In this document: piece by piece, positions 9,125-17,728 of the stretch
How the letters are laid out: the number at the start of each line of letters is the position of its first letter
Position numbering within the stretch: position 1 is the stretch's first letter
Origin: Winogradskyella aurantiaca
GTDB taxonomy: Bacteria > Bacteroidota > Bacteroidia > Flavobacteriales > Flavobacteriaceae
Assembly: GCF_003362725.1 (NCBI RefSeq)
Contig: NZ_QKTV01000001.1
Location: 62,001 to 126,000, forward strand
Length of the DNA: 64,000 bases
Reading direction: 5' to 3'
The notes under the pieces: model-generated
The model's input: only the letters and a program-made list of their open reading frames with translations
Databases searched by the model: none
What the model was told of the DNA's origin: nothing
Position numbers and translations under genes: made by a program

Positions 9125-9595
9125 ATGCGTAACACTATCATTTGTCTAGCGGTACTTATAATTGCTGGTTGTAAAGCTCAGACTCCTCCAATGTTGGATT
9201 CTCAAGATGCTAAAAACAAACAACCCCAAACGGCAACTCTTACTGAAATACAATACAAACGACAATCAAGAGGTTTGCGTTCCCTAACTACCATTACTCC
9301 AAAAAAATTAACCATAGCCACGGCTAATAAAAAATCGCAATCTTTTACCATTCCTAAGGAAGCCTGGGATAGCCTAAGTTACTACGCCAAAAAAATTAAG
9401 CCAACCGATCTTAGCAAGCTTGAGGCTCCTACAGAATACAGGACCTATGACGGTGCCGCAGCAGCAACCCTAACCCTGGTTATTAACAAGAAATCCTGGC
9501 CTTCAGCCATTTTTGATGATGGCCATCCTCCTAAAGAAATCGAAGACCTGGTAAACAAGTTGTTATCCCTTGAAGAGCGTTACGTGAAAGATTGA
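9125..9595 (+). CDS. Lipoprotein of unknown function between sufS and sufE
   Basis: A 156-residue protein with lipobox LIIAGC (Cys16). The mature part has a basic middle (YKRQSRGLRSLTTITPKKLTIA) and a C-terminal part with TYDGAAAATLTLVINKKSWPSAIFDDGHPP and a helix ending in LLSLEERYVKD. It reads as a small envelope protein conserved in position among suf genes. It is the second lipoprotein embedded in this suf region, with no motif linking it to Fe-S chemistry. I do not recognise the family. Confidence 0.7.
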   Translation: MRNTIICLAVLIIAGCKAQTPPMLDSQDAKNKQPQTATLTEIQYKRQSRGLRSLTTITPKKLTIATANKKSQSFTIPKEAWDSLSYYAKKIKPTDLSKLEAPTEYRTYDGAAAATLTLVINKKSWPSAIFDDGHPPKEIEDLVNKLLSLEERYVKD

Positions 9596-9602
9596 TTAGT
9601 TG

Positions 9603-9610
9603 TATCTTTG
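9603..9610 (+). promoter_or_regulatory. -7 box (TATCTTTG) upstream of sufE
   Basis: TATCTTTG matches TAnnTTTG, 16 bases upstream of the sufE ATG. It probably starts the sufE-sufT-HMG-CoA synthase-DUF2480 transcript. Confidence 0.55.
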
Positions 9611-9626
9611 CCAAAAGATTTAATCC

Positions 9627-10049
9627 ATGACCATTGAAGAAATAAAGGCGGATATTGTTGATGAGTTTTCAATGTTTGACAATTGGGAAGACCGCTATCA
9701 GTATATGATAGATCTTGGTAAAACTTTACCGCTAATTGCACCAGAATACAAAACAGATGATCACATCATAAAAGGCTGCCAAAGTAAGGTATGGGTTCAT
9801 GCTGATATGGAAGATGATAAAGTAGCTTTTACAGCAGATAGTGATGCTATCATTACCAAAGGAATTATTGCCATACTTATTCGTGTGTTCTCCAATCAAC
9901 ACCCGACTGATATTATAGAAGCTGATACCGATTTTATTGATGAAATTGGTCTTAAAGAGCATCTATCGCCAACTCGTGCTAACGGTTTAGTGAGCATGAT
10001 TAAACAGTTAAAAATGTATGCCATTGCATACCAAACACAATTGAATTAA
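9627..10049 (+). CDS. sufE: Cysteine desulfuration protein SufE
   Basis: A 140-residue SufE. The N-terminal FDNWEDRYQYMIDLGKTLP motif and the active cysteine Cys51 in HIIKGCQSKVW are intact. It accepts persulfide from SufS and delivers it to the SufBCD scaffold in the cytoplasm. It is followed after 1 base by the sufT-like gene, which implies a shared transcript. Confidence 0.96.
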   Translation: MTIEEIKADIVDEFSMFDNWEDRYQYMIDLGKTLPLIAPEYKTDDHIIKGCQSKVWVHADMEDDKVAFTADSDAIITKGIIAILIRVFSNQHPTDIIEADTDFIDEIGLKEHLSPTRANGLVSMIKQLKMYAIAYQTQLN

Positions 10050-10050
10050 A

Positions 10051-10377
10051 ATGAGTGAAGCCACCATAGATACACAAGCCCTTGGAGAAAAAATTGTGAG
10101 GGTTTTAAAAACCATATATGACCCAGAAATTCCTGTTGATATTTATGAATTAGGATTGATATATGATGTATTTGTTAATGAGGATAATGAAGTTAAAATT
10201 TTGATGACCTTAACCTCCCCTAACTGTCCTGTTGCTGAAACCCTTCCAATGGAAGTTGAGGAAAAGGTGAAGTCCTTAAATGAAGTTAAGGATGCTGAGG
10301 TAGAAATAACCTTTGATCCTCCATGGTCACAAGATTTGATGAGTGAAGAAGCCAAATTGGAATTAGGAATGCTTTAA
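10051..10377 (+). CDS. sufT: MIP18/DUF59-family Fe-S assembly protein (SufT-like)
   Basis: A 108-residue protein with the DUF59/MIP18 fold signature: KTIYDPEIPVDIYELGLIYDV, then LTSPNCPVAETLP with the conserved cysteine, and FDPPWSQDLMSEEAKLELGML. Family members help mature Fe-S proteins. Its place directly after sufE (1-base gap) supports the SufT role. The PaaD relative of phenylacetate degradation is the alternative and is not supported here. Confidence 0.9.
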   Translation: MSEATIDTQALGEKIVRVLKTIYDPEIPVDIYELGLIYDVFVNEDNEVKILMTLTSPNCPVAETLPMEVEEKVKSLNEVKDAEVEITFDPPWSQDLMSEEAKLELGML

Positions 10378-10387
10378 CCTGACAGAA

Positions 10388-11827
10388 ATGAGCAAAGTAG
10401 GAATTGACGCTATGGCATTTTATGTGCCAAATTTATATGTAAGCATGGATGATCTGGCTGCAGCCAGAGGAATTGAAGCTGAAAAATTGAAACGAGGATT
10501 GGGTCTGCAAAAAATGGCCCTTCCAGATGTAGGTGAGGATGCAGCTACCTTTGCAGCCAACGCCTTGCTTAATCTCATTCAACAAAACGCTATCGATCCA
10601 AGCACCATAGGACGTGTGTATTTAGGTACCGAGAGTGCTGTTGACGGATCCAAACCAACAGCTACTTATGCTGTAGAAATTGTTGAGAATCACTTAGCAG
10701 ATACCTATGGTAGCAGGAGTTTTAAAAACTGTGATATTCTGGATATGACTTTTGCCTGTGTAGGTGGGGTGGATGCCATGCATAACAGTGTTGACTGGGT
10801 GAAACAAGATCCATCGCGTAAAGCTGTGGTCATTGCATCAGATTTGTCTAAGTATGAGCTTAATTCTACTGGTGAATACACACAAGGAGCTGGTGCCGTA
10901 GCTGTATTAATTGCCCATGAACCAAGTATTATCTCATTTGGTAACGCCTGGGGTGTAGGTTCTAAAAGTGAAGGCGATTTCTTCAAACCCAGACGTTATT
11001 TTGAAAAGAGCGATTTATTAAAATCTGTCCTGGCAGAATTGAATCTGGATCATTCCGATGAGGCAGTTTCCCAATTTATTGAAGCTAGTAATTCTTCCTT
11101 CTGGAAAGATCCATCGGAACGCATAGAAATTTTTAAAGAAGAACCGGTATTTGACGGCCAGTTTTCTAATGCTTGTTACGAGGAACGTATTACCGAAGCT
11201 TTGGCTCACTTTAATTCACAAGACGCTACAAATTTCCTGGAATCATGGGATCATTTGATTTTTCATCTTCCCTATGCCTTCCATGGGCGTCGCATAATAT
11301 TCAACAACTGGTTAAACTGGGTAAAAGGATCTGATGCCTTATCTGAACTGGAAACGGAGATTGGTTCAGCCTCTGAAACCGATGCTAAAGACTGGAATAA
11401 ACGGGCCTATAAATCACAACTATATAAGAACTTTGTAGTTCAGAAAATTGCGGCGGGTGAACTGGCCTCTTCTGAGATAGGAAACATGTATACAGCATCG
11501 ATTTTTATGTCCCTACTCAGTCTTTTAGCCAATGCACTATCCACCAATCAGGATATTACTGGTGAGACTATTGGATTTATTGCTTATGGTAGTGGTTCAA
11601 AAAGTAAGGTTTTTGAAGGCACTATTGAAAGCGGATGGAAATCAAAAATTAAGCCCATTAACTTGTTTGAAACACTTAAAACGAGAGATGCCATTGACGT
11701 AGAAACATACGAACAGTTGCATGGATTTAAGGTTTCGACTCCGGTAGCCACCAATAAGAAAATTAGTCTGGATTATATAGAAACCGAACCTACCAACTAC
11801 GGTTTAAGACGCTATTCCATTAAATAA
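10388..11827 (+). CDS. Hydroxymethylglutaryl-CoA synthase
   Basis: A 479-residue condensing enzyme of the HMG-CoA synthase type. It shows GIDAMAFYVP at the N-terminus, the acyl-accepting cysteine Cys124 in LDMTFACVGGVDAMH, GAGAVAVLIAHEP, SEGDFFKPRRYF, and C-terminal YGSGSKSKVFEGTI. It joins acetyl-CoA and acetoacetyl-CoA to HMG-CoA, the first committed step of the mevalonate route used by Flavobacteriaceae for isoprenoids. It is 10 bases after sufT and 1 base before DUF2480, so an Fe-S and isoprenoid gene set shares one operon here. Confidence 0.93.
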   Translation: MSKVGIDAMAFYVPNLYVSMDDLAAARGIEAEKLKRGLGLQKMALPDVGEDAATFAANALLNLIQQNAIDPSTIGRVYLGTESAVDGSKPTATYAVEIVENHLADTYGSRSFKNCDILDMTFACVGGVDAMHNSVDWVKQDPSRKAVVIASDLSKYELNSTGEYTQGAGAVAVLIAHEPSIISFGNAWGVGSKSEGDFFKPRRYFEKSDLLKSVLAELNLDHSDEAVSQFIEASNSSFWKDPSERIEIFKEEPVFDGQFSNACYEERITEALAHFNSQDATNFLESWDHLIFHLPYAFHGRRIIFNNWLNWVKGSDALSELETEIGSASETDAKDWNKRAYKSQLYKNFVVQKIAAGELASSEIGNMYTASIFMSLLSLLANALSTNQDITGETIGFIAYGSGSKSKVFEGTIESGWKSKIKPINLFETLKTRDAIDVETYEQLHGFKVSTPVATNKKISLDYIETEPTNYGLRRYSIK

Positions 11828-11828
11828 T

Positions 11829-12335
11829 ATGGCTGAAGAAATAGTTAATAGAGTTACTCAAAGCAAACTTAAAGTTATTGACCTTGAAGAGTATTATCCT
11901 TCTGGAAAACGCATTAGCTTGGACATTAAAGATTGGTTGTTTCAAGAATTGGTTTTACGTGAGAAAGAATTTAGAGCTCATGTGGACGCCCATGACTGGA
12001 CTCAATATCAGGACAACTATGTGGCCTTATATTGTTCAACCGATGCCATTATCCCCGATTGGGCCTACATGCTCATAAGCTCCAAACTCCAGCCTTTTAC
12101 AAAATTTACAGTAGTTGGAAACGCGGAATTGTTAGATACTTTACTGTATCAGCAAATCTTGGATAATTTAGAAGTATCAGATTACAAAGGGCTTCCTGTT
12201 ATTATTAAAGGTTGTTCTAACAAGCCCGTTCCCCTTAATGCACTTAATGCGTTAACGGCCAAATTAATGCCTGTAGCCAGATCCATAATGTATGGGGAAG
12301 CATGCTCTGCAGTACCACTTTATAAAAGAAAATAA
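11829..12335 (+). CDS. DUF2480 family protein
   Basis: A 168-residue cytoplasmic protein without signal or membrane segments. It matches the DUF2480 pattern seen in Bacteroidota: an N-terminal ITLDLE(DY)-like strand (here KVIDLEEYYPSGKRISLDIKDWLF), the segment YVALYCSTDAIIPDWAYMLI, and KGCSNKPVPLNALNALTAKL near the C-terminus with a GEACSAVPLYK tail. The function of the family is unknown. It starts 1 base after the HMG-CoA synthase stop and ends the sufE-led operon. Confidence 0.85.
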   Translation: MAEEIVNRVTQSKLKVIDLEEYYPSGKRISLDIKDWLFQELVLREKEFRAHVDAHDWTQYQDNYVALYCSTDAIIPDWAYMLISSKLQPFTKFTVVGNAELLDTLLYQQILDNLEVSDYKGLPVIIKGCSNKPVPLNALNALTAKLMPVARSIMYGEACSAVPLYKRK

Positions 12336-12385
12336 TTAGAATTATGAAAATCAAGCAAGTATAGGATTAGGGTTCTTCCATTTAT

Positions 12386-12393
12386 TATATTTG
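12386..12393 (+). promoter_or_regulatory. -7 box (TATATTTG) upstream of the DUF3078 gene
   Basis: TATATTTG, exact TAnnTTTG match, 33 bases upstream of the ATG at 12427. It gives the DUF3078 gene its own promoter. Confidence 0.6.
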
Positions 12394-12426
12394 CGGCTTT
12401 AAAGCTCAATTAATATACACCACGTT

Positions 12427-13368
12427 ATGAAAAAACACATTTGTCTATTGATACTACTCGTCTTGGTATCGACCTTTAGCTTCGCACAGACCAAAGAGGA
12501 GCTTGAAGCACAACAGGCGACCTATCAAGCCGAAGTTGATAAACACCAGGCTCAGGTAGATTCTATTCAAAGCATTATTGATAATTTACCTGGATGGAGA
12601 ACGAAGGTCTTCGGTACCGTTGGTTTTAGTTTATCTGAATTTAATAATTATTATGCACAGGGATCACCAAATAACAATGCTGGAAGTATAGGTTTCACTG
12701 TTAATGGTCGTGCAAACAGGAATGAAGAAAAGTATTTTTGGAACAACTCTTTAACTTTAAATCTTCAATGGGTAAAATTTGATGATAAAGATGACCCTAC
12801 TGATGATACTGGCTTTAAAGCAACAACAGATGTGTTCAATCTTCAGTCTTTATATGGTTATAAATTAAGCAGTAAATGGGCAGCATCAGCTTTTGGTGAA
12901 TATCGTACCACCTTAATTGATAATTTCAATAACCCTGGATATTTGGATTTAGGTATTGGTTTTACTTGGACCCCTTTTGATGGTTTCGTATTAGTATTAC
13001 ACCCCCTGAACTTGAACTTTGTGTTTGCTGATAATACCGAAGTATTTGACTCTTCTTTAGGGGCCAAAATTGTTGCTGATTACAACAAATCATTTGGAGA
13101 TTTTAATATAAGTTCTAATTTGTCTATGTTTCAAAGTTATAAGAGTTCTAACTTATCCAATTGGACCTGGACCAACTCCTTTGGATATACACTTTGGAAA
13201 GGTATTGGGCTTGGGTTTGACTTTGCCTTGAGAGATAACAAGCAAGAAGCCGTCAATTATATACAAGGATTGGATCCTGAACTCGGTGGAGATCCAGATG
13301 CGACCTTCGACAGTATTAATAATAAATTACAAACATTTTGGACCTTTGGTTTGTCCTATAAGTTCTAA
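12427..13368 (+). CDS. DUF3078 outer-membrane-type protein
   Basis: A 313-residue exported protein with a cleavable signal peptide (ending SFAQ). A short coiled coil follows (residues about 22-55, EELEAQQATYQAEVDKH). The rest is a beta-barrel-like series of amphipathic strands beginning GFSLSEFNNYYAQGSPNNNAGSIG, which is the DUF3078 signature, and ending in an aromatic C-terminal residue (LSYKF) as in outer-membrane barrels. Substrate and role are unknown. It has its own promoter and a shared bidirectional terminator with hflX. Confidence 0.85.
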   Translation: MKKHICLLILLVLVSTFSFAQTKEELEAQQATYQAEVDKHQAQVDSIQSIIDNLPGWRTKVFGTVGFSLSEFNNYYAQGSPNNNAGSIGFTVNGRANRNEEKYFWNNSLTLNLQWVKFDDKDDPTDDTGFKATTDVFNLQSLYGYKLSSKWAASAFGEYRTTLIDNFNNPGYLDLGIGFTWTPFDGFVLVLHPLNLNFVFADNTEVFDSSLGAKIVADYNKSFGDFNISSNLSMFQSYKSSNLSNWTWTNSFGYTLWKGIGLGFDFALRDNKQEAVNYIQGLDPELGGDPDATFDSINNKLQTFWTFGLSYKF

Positions 13369-13390
13369 ATTTTGGTTCAATAAAATAAAA

Positions 13391-13416
13391 AAAAGGCTAG
13401 CAATTGCTGGCCTTTT
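13391..13416. terminator. Bidirectional terminator between DUF3078 and hflX
   Basis: An 11-bp stem (AAAAGGCTAGC / GCTGGCCTTTT) with an AATT loop and one T-G pair. A and T runs on both sides make it usable on both strands, between two convergent genes. Confidence 0.8.
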
Positions 13417-13417
13417 C

Positions 13418-14629
13418 CTATGATATATCCTCAACATCCGGGTATAAAAAATGATTATAGGGAAACCTGGTAATATGAATATCCCGAACTTCCTTATAGA
13501 CACGCTTTCTGAACACATCAAGATTTTCCTTGTTTAAAGCCGAAATAAACAATGCATTTCCGCCCATTCGTGCCAACCACGTCTTCTCCCATTCTTGTAT
13601 GCTATAATTGGCGGTTGTCCTCGGTGTTACCAGATCGGTATCATCAAAAGGTTCGGGTTGGTAGGCATCAATTTTATTAAATACCATGATGGTAGGCTTG
13701 TCCTTGCTACCAATGTCATCGAGAATTTGATTAACAGAATCTATATGTTCTTCAAAATTGGAATGTGAAATGTCCACCACATGCAATAACAAATCGGCCT
13801 CACGCACCTCATCAAGGGTCGACTTGAAGGATTCAACCAATTGCGTTGGTAACTTTCTAATAAAGCCTACGGTATCACTTACCAAGAATGGTAAATTACC
13901 AATCACTACCTTTCTAACTGTGGTATCCAGAGTAGCAAATAATTTATTTTCGGCAAAGACTTCAGATTTGCTGATCACATTCATTAGGGTAGACTTTCCA
14001 ACGTTGGTATAGCCTACCAACGCTACCCGTACCATCTTTCCCCGGTTACCGCGCTGCACGGCCATTTGCTTGTCAATGGTCTTGATCTTAGCCTTTAAAA
14101 GGGCAATTTTATCTCGCACAATTCGTCGGTCCGTTTCAATTTCAGTCTCTCCAGGACCACGCATACCAATCCCCCCTTTTTGACGCTCCAGGTGCGTCCA
14201 CATACCTTTTAAACGTGGCAATAAATACTCGCACTGAGCCAACTCTACTTGTGTTCGAGCGTAACTTGTTTGTGCACGTTGGGCAAAAATATCTAGAATG
14301 AGGTTGGTTCGATCTAAGATTTTAACATTAAGTATCTTACTGATATTTCGTTCCTGTGCTGGAGACAATTCATCATCAAAGATCACGGTACCAACATCAT
14401 TTGCTTTTACAAACTGTTGTACCTCTTCCATCTTACCAGTACCAATAAAGGTTTTGGCGTTTGGCATCTCCATTTTTTGAGTAAAGCGCTTTAGAACCTC
14501 TCCTCCAGCCGTGTAGGTAAGAAACTCCAACTCGTCAAGATATTCTTTTGCCTTAAGCTCATCCTGATTGCGAGTAATGAGTCCTACAAGGACCACTTTC
14601 TCTAATGATATGTTCTTTTTTTCAATCAT
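13418..14629 (-). CDS. hflX: GTPase HflX
   Basis: About 403 residues starting at the ATG at 14629 (MIEKKNISLEK); a 6-residue longer reading would overlap the likely promoter box. The N-terminal HflX domain contains the TFIGTGKMEEV segment and ends with the GGIGMRGPGETEIETDRR motif. The GTPase domain has G1 GYTNVGKST, G3 DTVGFIRKLP and G4 NKID. HflX binds and splits ribosomes, including stalled ones, in the cytoplasm. The gene is monocistronic, with a -7 box just upstream and a terminator shared with the convergent gene. Confidence 0.95.
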   Translation of the reverse strand: MIEKKNISLEKVVLVGLITRNQDELKAKEYLDELEFLTYTAGGEVLKRFTQKMEMPNAKTFIGTGKMEEVQQFVKANDVGTVIFDDELSPAQERNISKILNVKILDRTNLILDIFAQRAQTSYARTQVELAQCEYLLPRLKGMWTHLERQKGGIGMRGPGETEIETDRRIVRDKIALLKAKIKTIDKQMAVQRGNRGKMVRVALVGYTNVGKSTLMNVISKSEVFAENKLFATLDTTVRKVVIGNLPFLVSDTVGFIRKLPTQLVESFKSTLDEVREADLLLHVVDISHSNFEEHIDSVNQILDDIGSKDKPTIMVFNKIDAYQPEPFDDTDLVTPRTTANYSIQEWEKTWLARMGGNALFISALNKENLDVFRKRVYKEVRDIHITRFPYNHFLYPDVEDIS

Positions 14630-14644
14630 AAAACTTAGAAACCG

Positions 14645-14652
14645 CAAAGTTA
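14645..14652 (-). promoter_or_regulatory. -7 box (TAACTTTG, minus strand) of hflX
   Basis: The minus-strand TAACTTTG matches TAnnTTTG and ends 15 bases before the hflX ATG at 14629. Its position decides between the two possible starts. Confidence 0.6.
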
Positions 14653-14716
14653 ATCAAAGCCATAGATATCTGATTTAAATCTTTATCTTTAAGTTAGACC
14701 TGTTTAAGAACTACCT

Positions 14717-15667
14717 GTGAAACATACACTGGCATTTTACAATATTGAAAACCTGTTTGACACTGAGAATGATGCCTTTACCAATGACGATGATTTTCTC
14801 CCGCATTCAAAAAAACGATGGACCGACAAACGGTACCACAATAAATTGCGAAAAATTGGATCGGTCATTGCTACAATTGGTGATGAGGAGCACGATATAC
14901 CACCTGCCCTTGTAGGTCTGGCAGAAGTTGAAAATCAAAAGGTGCTTTCAGATCTTTTGGAACATTCGGACCTTAAGGACCTTCATTATGATTTTGTCCA
15001 TTTTGACTCTTCAGATGAACGTGGTATTGATGTGGCACTTCTGTACGATGCACGCCACTTTATCGTCGATTCTGCCCAACCACTGTCCGTTTATTTAGAA
15101 AATGAGGAAGGAGGGAGAGATTACACTCGTGACATACTGCATGTCCATGGTCATCTAGATACCAACGCGCTGCATATTTTTGTCAACCACTGGTCATCCA
15201 GAAGAGATGGTCCTGAAGCCTCAGAATACAAGCGTCTGGCAGCTAGCGATCGGTTATTACACGAAATACAAGATATCACGTCTAAGGACCCTAGTGCTCA
15301 GATTATAGTTATGGGCGATTTTAATGACAATCCTAATAATACCAGCGTCGTAAATCTCGAGACGCAAGCAGACTTATTTAATCCATTTAAACACATCTGG
15401 TCACCTCAAGACAAAGGAAGTCTTAATCATGATTTTGAATGGAATCTATTTGATCAAATCCTCTTTTCTCACAACGTCTTAGACGATGTTAATTCAAATG
15501 TCGAATTTATAACTGCTGATGTCTTTGACGAACGATTTGTAACCCGATATAAAGGTCGCTTTAAAGGGCAGCCTTTTAGAACATATGCCGGAAAGAGGTA
15601 TCTGGGAGGGTACAGCGATCATTTTCCTGTTTACATTACATTTAAAATTGAGCCTGAAAATGTATAG
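14717..15667 (+). CDS. Endonuclease/exonuclease/phosphatase (EEP) family protein
   Basis: A 316-residue protein of the EEP superfamily. It has FYNIENLFDTENDA at the N-terminus (the family N and E metal ligands), VGLAEVENQKVL, HIFVNHWSSRRDG, IIVMGDFNDNPNN and the C-terminal GGYSDHFPVYI motif with the catalytic D-H pair. The start is GTG; there is no signal peptide, so it is predicted cytoplasmic. Members cut DNA, RNA or phosphoesters, and the substrate cannot be told. It overlaps the following porP-like gene by 8 bases. Confidence 0.88.
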   Translation: MKHTLAFYNIENLFDTENDAFTNDDDFLPHSKKRWTDKRYHNKLRKIGSVIATIGDEEHDIPPALVGLAEVENQKVLSDLLEHSDLKDLHYDFVHFDSSDERGIDVALLYDARHFIVDSAQPLSVYLENEEGGRDYTRDILHVHGHLDTNALHIFVNHWSSRRDGPEASEYKRLAASDRLLHEIQDITSKDPSAQIIVMGDFNDNPNNTSVVNLETQADLFNPFKHIWSPQDKGSLNHDFEWNLFDQILFSHNVLDDVNSNVEFITADVFDERFVTRYKGRFKGQPFRTYAGKRYLGGYSDHFPVYITFKIEPENV

Positions 15668-16562
15668 ATGGTTATTGCTCTTGCTGCTTGTTTCTTCCCT
15701 GGCTAGCTCCCAACAAGACCCGCAGTACACTCAGTACATGTATAATATGGCAGTAATCAATCCGGCCTATGCTGGTTCCAAAGGTCATTGGTCTATGGGA
15801 GCCTTATATAGAAATCAATGGACGGGCCTTAGAGGAGCCCCTGAAACTGGAACACTTTTTCTACATAAAGGTATTACAGATAATTGGGGTGTAGGTGGCT
15901 CATTGGTCCTTGACCATGCAGGACCCATTACTGAAACCAATGCCTATGCGGATCTTGCTTATAGAATTCCTTTAGGTGAGAACAAGACCCTATCTTTTGG
16001 TGTCAAGCTAGGTGCAACCTTTCACAATATTGGTTTGGCAGATCTAGAAGTATTTGATCCCAATGACCCATTTTTTAGCCAGAATGTTAATTCGACAACA
16101 CCCAATTTTGGTGCAGGCTTGTATTATTATACAGATCGCTTTTATGCTGGATTTTCAGTCCCAAATATGTTGAACTCCGCCCATTTGAATGTCAATGGCT
16201 CTAAATTAGGATCTGAAATACAACATTATTTCTTAACTGTGGGCTATGTTTTTCAAGTGTCTGATCAGGTCGATCTTAAACCTTCCCTTCTTCTTAAGTC
16301 TGCCTTTAATGCACCCACTTCTCTTGATGTGAATGTAAATGCTCGTTTTAATCAATGGTTAGAATTAGGCGTTTCTTATAGAACCATTGACGCTGTCTCT
16401 GCCTTAGTGAATGTTCAAATCGCCAGAAATCTGAGAATAGGCTATGCCTATGATTACATCACTTCCCAAATAAATGCATTTGGCTCTTCTTCAAGTGAGA
16501 TTATCGTTCTGTTTGACATTCTGCCTAAAGAAAAACGTATTAAGTCTCCGCGCTTCTTTTAG
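15660..16562 (+). CDS. PorP/SprF family type IX secretion-associated membrane protein
   Basis: About 300 residues from the ATG at 15660. The signal peptide MYRWLLLLLLVSSLASSQQ is followed by the family hallmark DPQYTQYMYNMAVINPAYAGS. The rest alternates barrel strands and ends RFF. PorP/SprF proteins sit in the outer membrane and act with the type IX system; many paralogues pair with a secreted adhesin. Here the upstream partner is an EEP hydrolase (8-base overlap) and no large adhesin is adjacent, so this is a stand-alone paralogue. Confidence 0.9.
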   Translation: MYRWLLLLLLVSSLASSQQDPQYTQYMYNMAVINPAYAGSKGHWSMGALYRNQWTGLRGAPETGTLFLHKGITDNWGVGGSLVLDHAGPITETNAYADLAYRIPLGENKTLSFGVKLGATFHNIGLADLEVFDPNDPFFSQNVNSTTPNFGAGLYYYTDRFYAGFSVPNMLNSAHLNVNGSKLGSEIQHYFLTVGYVFQVSDQVDLKPSLLLKSAFNAPTSLDVNVNARFNQWLELGVSYRTIDAVSALVNVQIARNLRIGYAYDYITSQINAFGSSSSEIIVLFDILPKEKRIKSPRFF

Positions 16563-17032
16563 GCCCAGGAGTTAAAGGGGTGTTCACTTAAATAAGAGTT
16601 GTAGTATCTAATATCACCTGTAACCTCCTCTGCTAACCAGACTGGTTTATTAAAGTCGGTATCCGTTGTCGGAAGTTCAATTTCAGCAAGGTACAAACCG
16701 GTATTATTACCAAAAAACTCATCCACTTCTATAGTCAACTCCCCATGCGGAATCACATATCGAATTTTATCAATAACGCCAAACTCACATAGCTTTAGCA
16801 GATCATCCGTCTCTTCAAGACCTAGATTGGTTTCCCATTCAAAACGCGATAAGCCATCCTTAGAACCTATCCCTTTAATAGTGAGTTTTCCCTGGTCCTT
16901 TAGGCGACGTATGCGAACAGTCCGTTCAGGATCCTTATTTAAAAACCCTTGTACGATGCGGTAGTGTTCAAGTGCTTGCTCTTTAAAGCTTAAGTCTTTG
17001 ACTAAAAACTTACGTTCAATTTCAATGGACAT
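16559..17032 (-). CDS. CYTH domain protein (triphosphatase-like)
   Basis: A 157-residue single CYTH domain. It begins with the hallmark EIERKFLV (the ExExK metal- and phosphate-binding motif), then RTVRIRR, KLTIKG, RFEWE and the acidic strand YLAEIELP near the C-terminus. CYTH proteins bind triphosphate groups; small bacterial ones are usually inorganic triphosphatases and rarely adenylate cyclases. It is on the same strand as, and overlaps by 11 bases, the upstream Rossmann oxidoreductase gene. The true substrate is not evident. Confidence 0.9.
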   Translation of the reverse strand: MSIEIERKFLVKDLSFKEQALEHYRIVQGFLNKDPERTVRIRRLKDQGKLTIKGIGSKDGLSRFEWETNLGLEETDDLLKLCEFGVIDKIRYVIPHGELTIEVDEFFGNNTGLYLAEIELPTTDTDFNKPVWLAEEVTGDIRYYNSYLSEHPFNSWA

Positions 17033-17687
17033 TTTTAGACAGTTCTATGAGTTCATTAGACAGAAAGACTTGCTTATCAACAGAATCATTAGCCAACCAA
17101 ATCATGGCTTTGGCAATGGTCTCTGGAGCAATAGATCTATAAACCCTTAAGGGACCTATGAGTAGAGGATTGATGAGTCTCATCATTGCTTTGCCAAATT
17201 GTTCTCCAGAGCGATGTTCTTCGCGTTTACCCGAAATCAAGGAAGGTCTTACGATAATGGTCTTATGTAATTCTAGTGCTGTAATTGCAGCTTCCATTTC
17301 TCCTTTTAGGCGTGAGTAAAAAATACTGCTCTTAGGGTTGGCCCCTAGAGACGACATTACGACAAAAGTTTTTACCCCTTGAGCTTTGCACAATTCTGCC
17401 GCTGTAATTGGAATTTCAAAATCAATTTTACGGTAAAGTGATTCATCGGGGGTTTTAGACTTTGTAGTACCAATGCAGCAAAATAGCTCATCACCTAAGA
17501 AGAGATGCGAATGTTCCTTTAAAGCAAACATATCTACTAAATGCTCTTCCAGCTTGGAATCCTGCACCCCTAAGGAACTTCTGGAAATTAATCGAACCTT
17601 TGAGTAACGATCATCTTTTAAAAGCAGATTGGTCAAGAGGTTACCCGTTAATCCAGTGGCCCCAATAATAATAGCAGTCTTCGCCAT
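17022..17687 (-). CDS. NAD(P)-binding Rossmann-fold protein (HTATIP2-like)
   Basis: A 221-residue atypical short-chain dehydrogenase-like protein. The nucleotide-binding motif is IIGATGLTGNLL (GxxGxxG) at residues 7-18, followed by FCCIGTTKSKTPDESLY, FVVMSSLGANPKSSIFYSRLKGEME (replacing the YxxxK site) and IVRPSLISG. This is the pattern of HTATIP2/TIP30-like oxidoreductases. The substrate is unknown. The gene leads a two-gene minus-strand operon with CYTH and is divergent from dinB. Confidence 0.82.
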   Translation of the reverse strand: MAKTAIIIGATGLTGNLLTNLLLKDDRYSKVRLISRSSLGVQDSKLEEHLVDMFALKEHSHLFLGDELFCCIGTTKSKTPDESLYRKIDFEIPITAAELCKAQGVKTFVVMSSLGANPKSSIFYSRLKGEMEAAITALELHKTIIVRPSLISGKREEHRSGEQFGKAMMRLINPLLIGPLRVYRSIAPETIAKAMIWLANDSVDKQVFLSNELIELSKNVH

Positions 17688-17717
17688 TCTTCAAATGGAA
17701 TTTGGCTAAAGATATTA

Positions 17718-17725
17718 TAAATTTG
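17718..17725 (+). promoter_or_regulatory. -7 box (TAAATTTG) touching the dinB start
   Basis: TAAATTTG ends 3 bases before the ATG at 17729. It lies inside the longer TTG-initiated reading frame, so it argues for the shorter start and for a leaderless dinB transcript. Confidence 0.55.
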
Positions 17726-17728
17726 AGT

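Noticed and set aside
17702-17728. Upstream TTG start for dinB
   Set aside because: The -7 box TAAATTTG lies within it and the conserved protein begins after the ATG at 17729.
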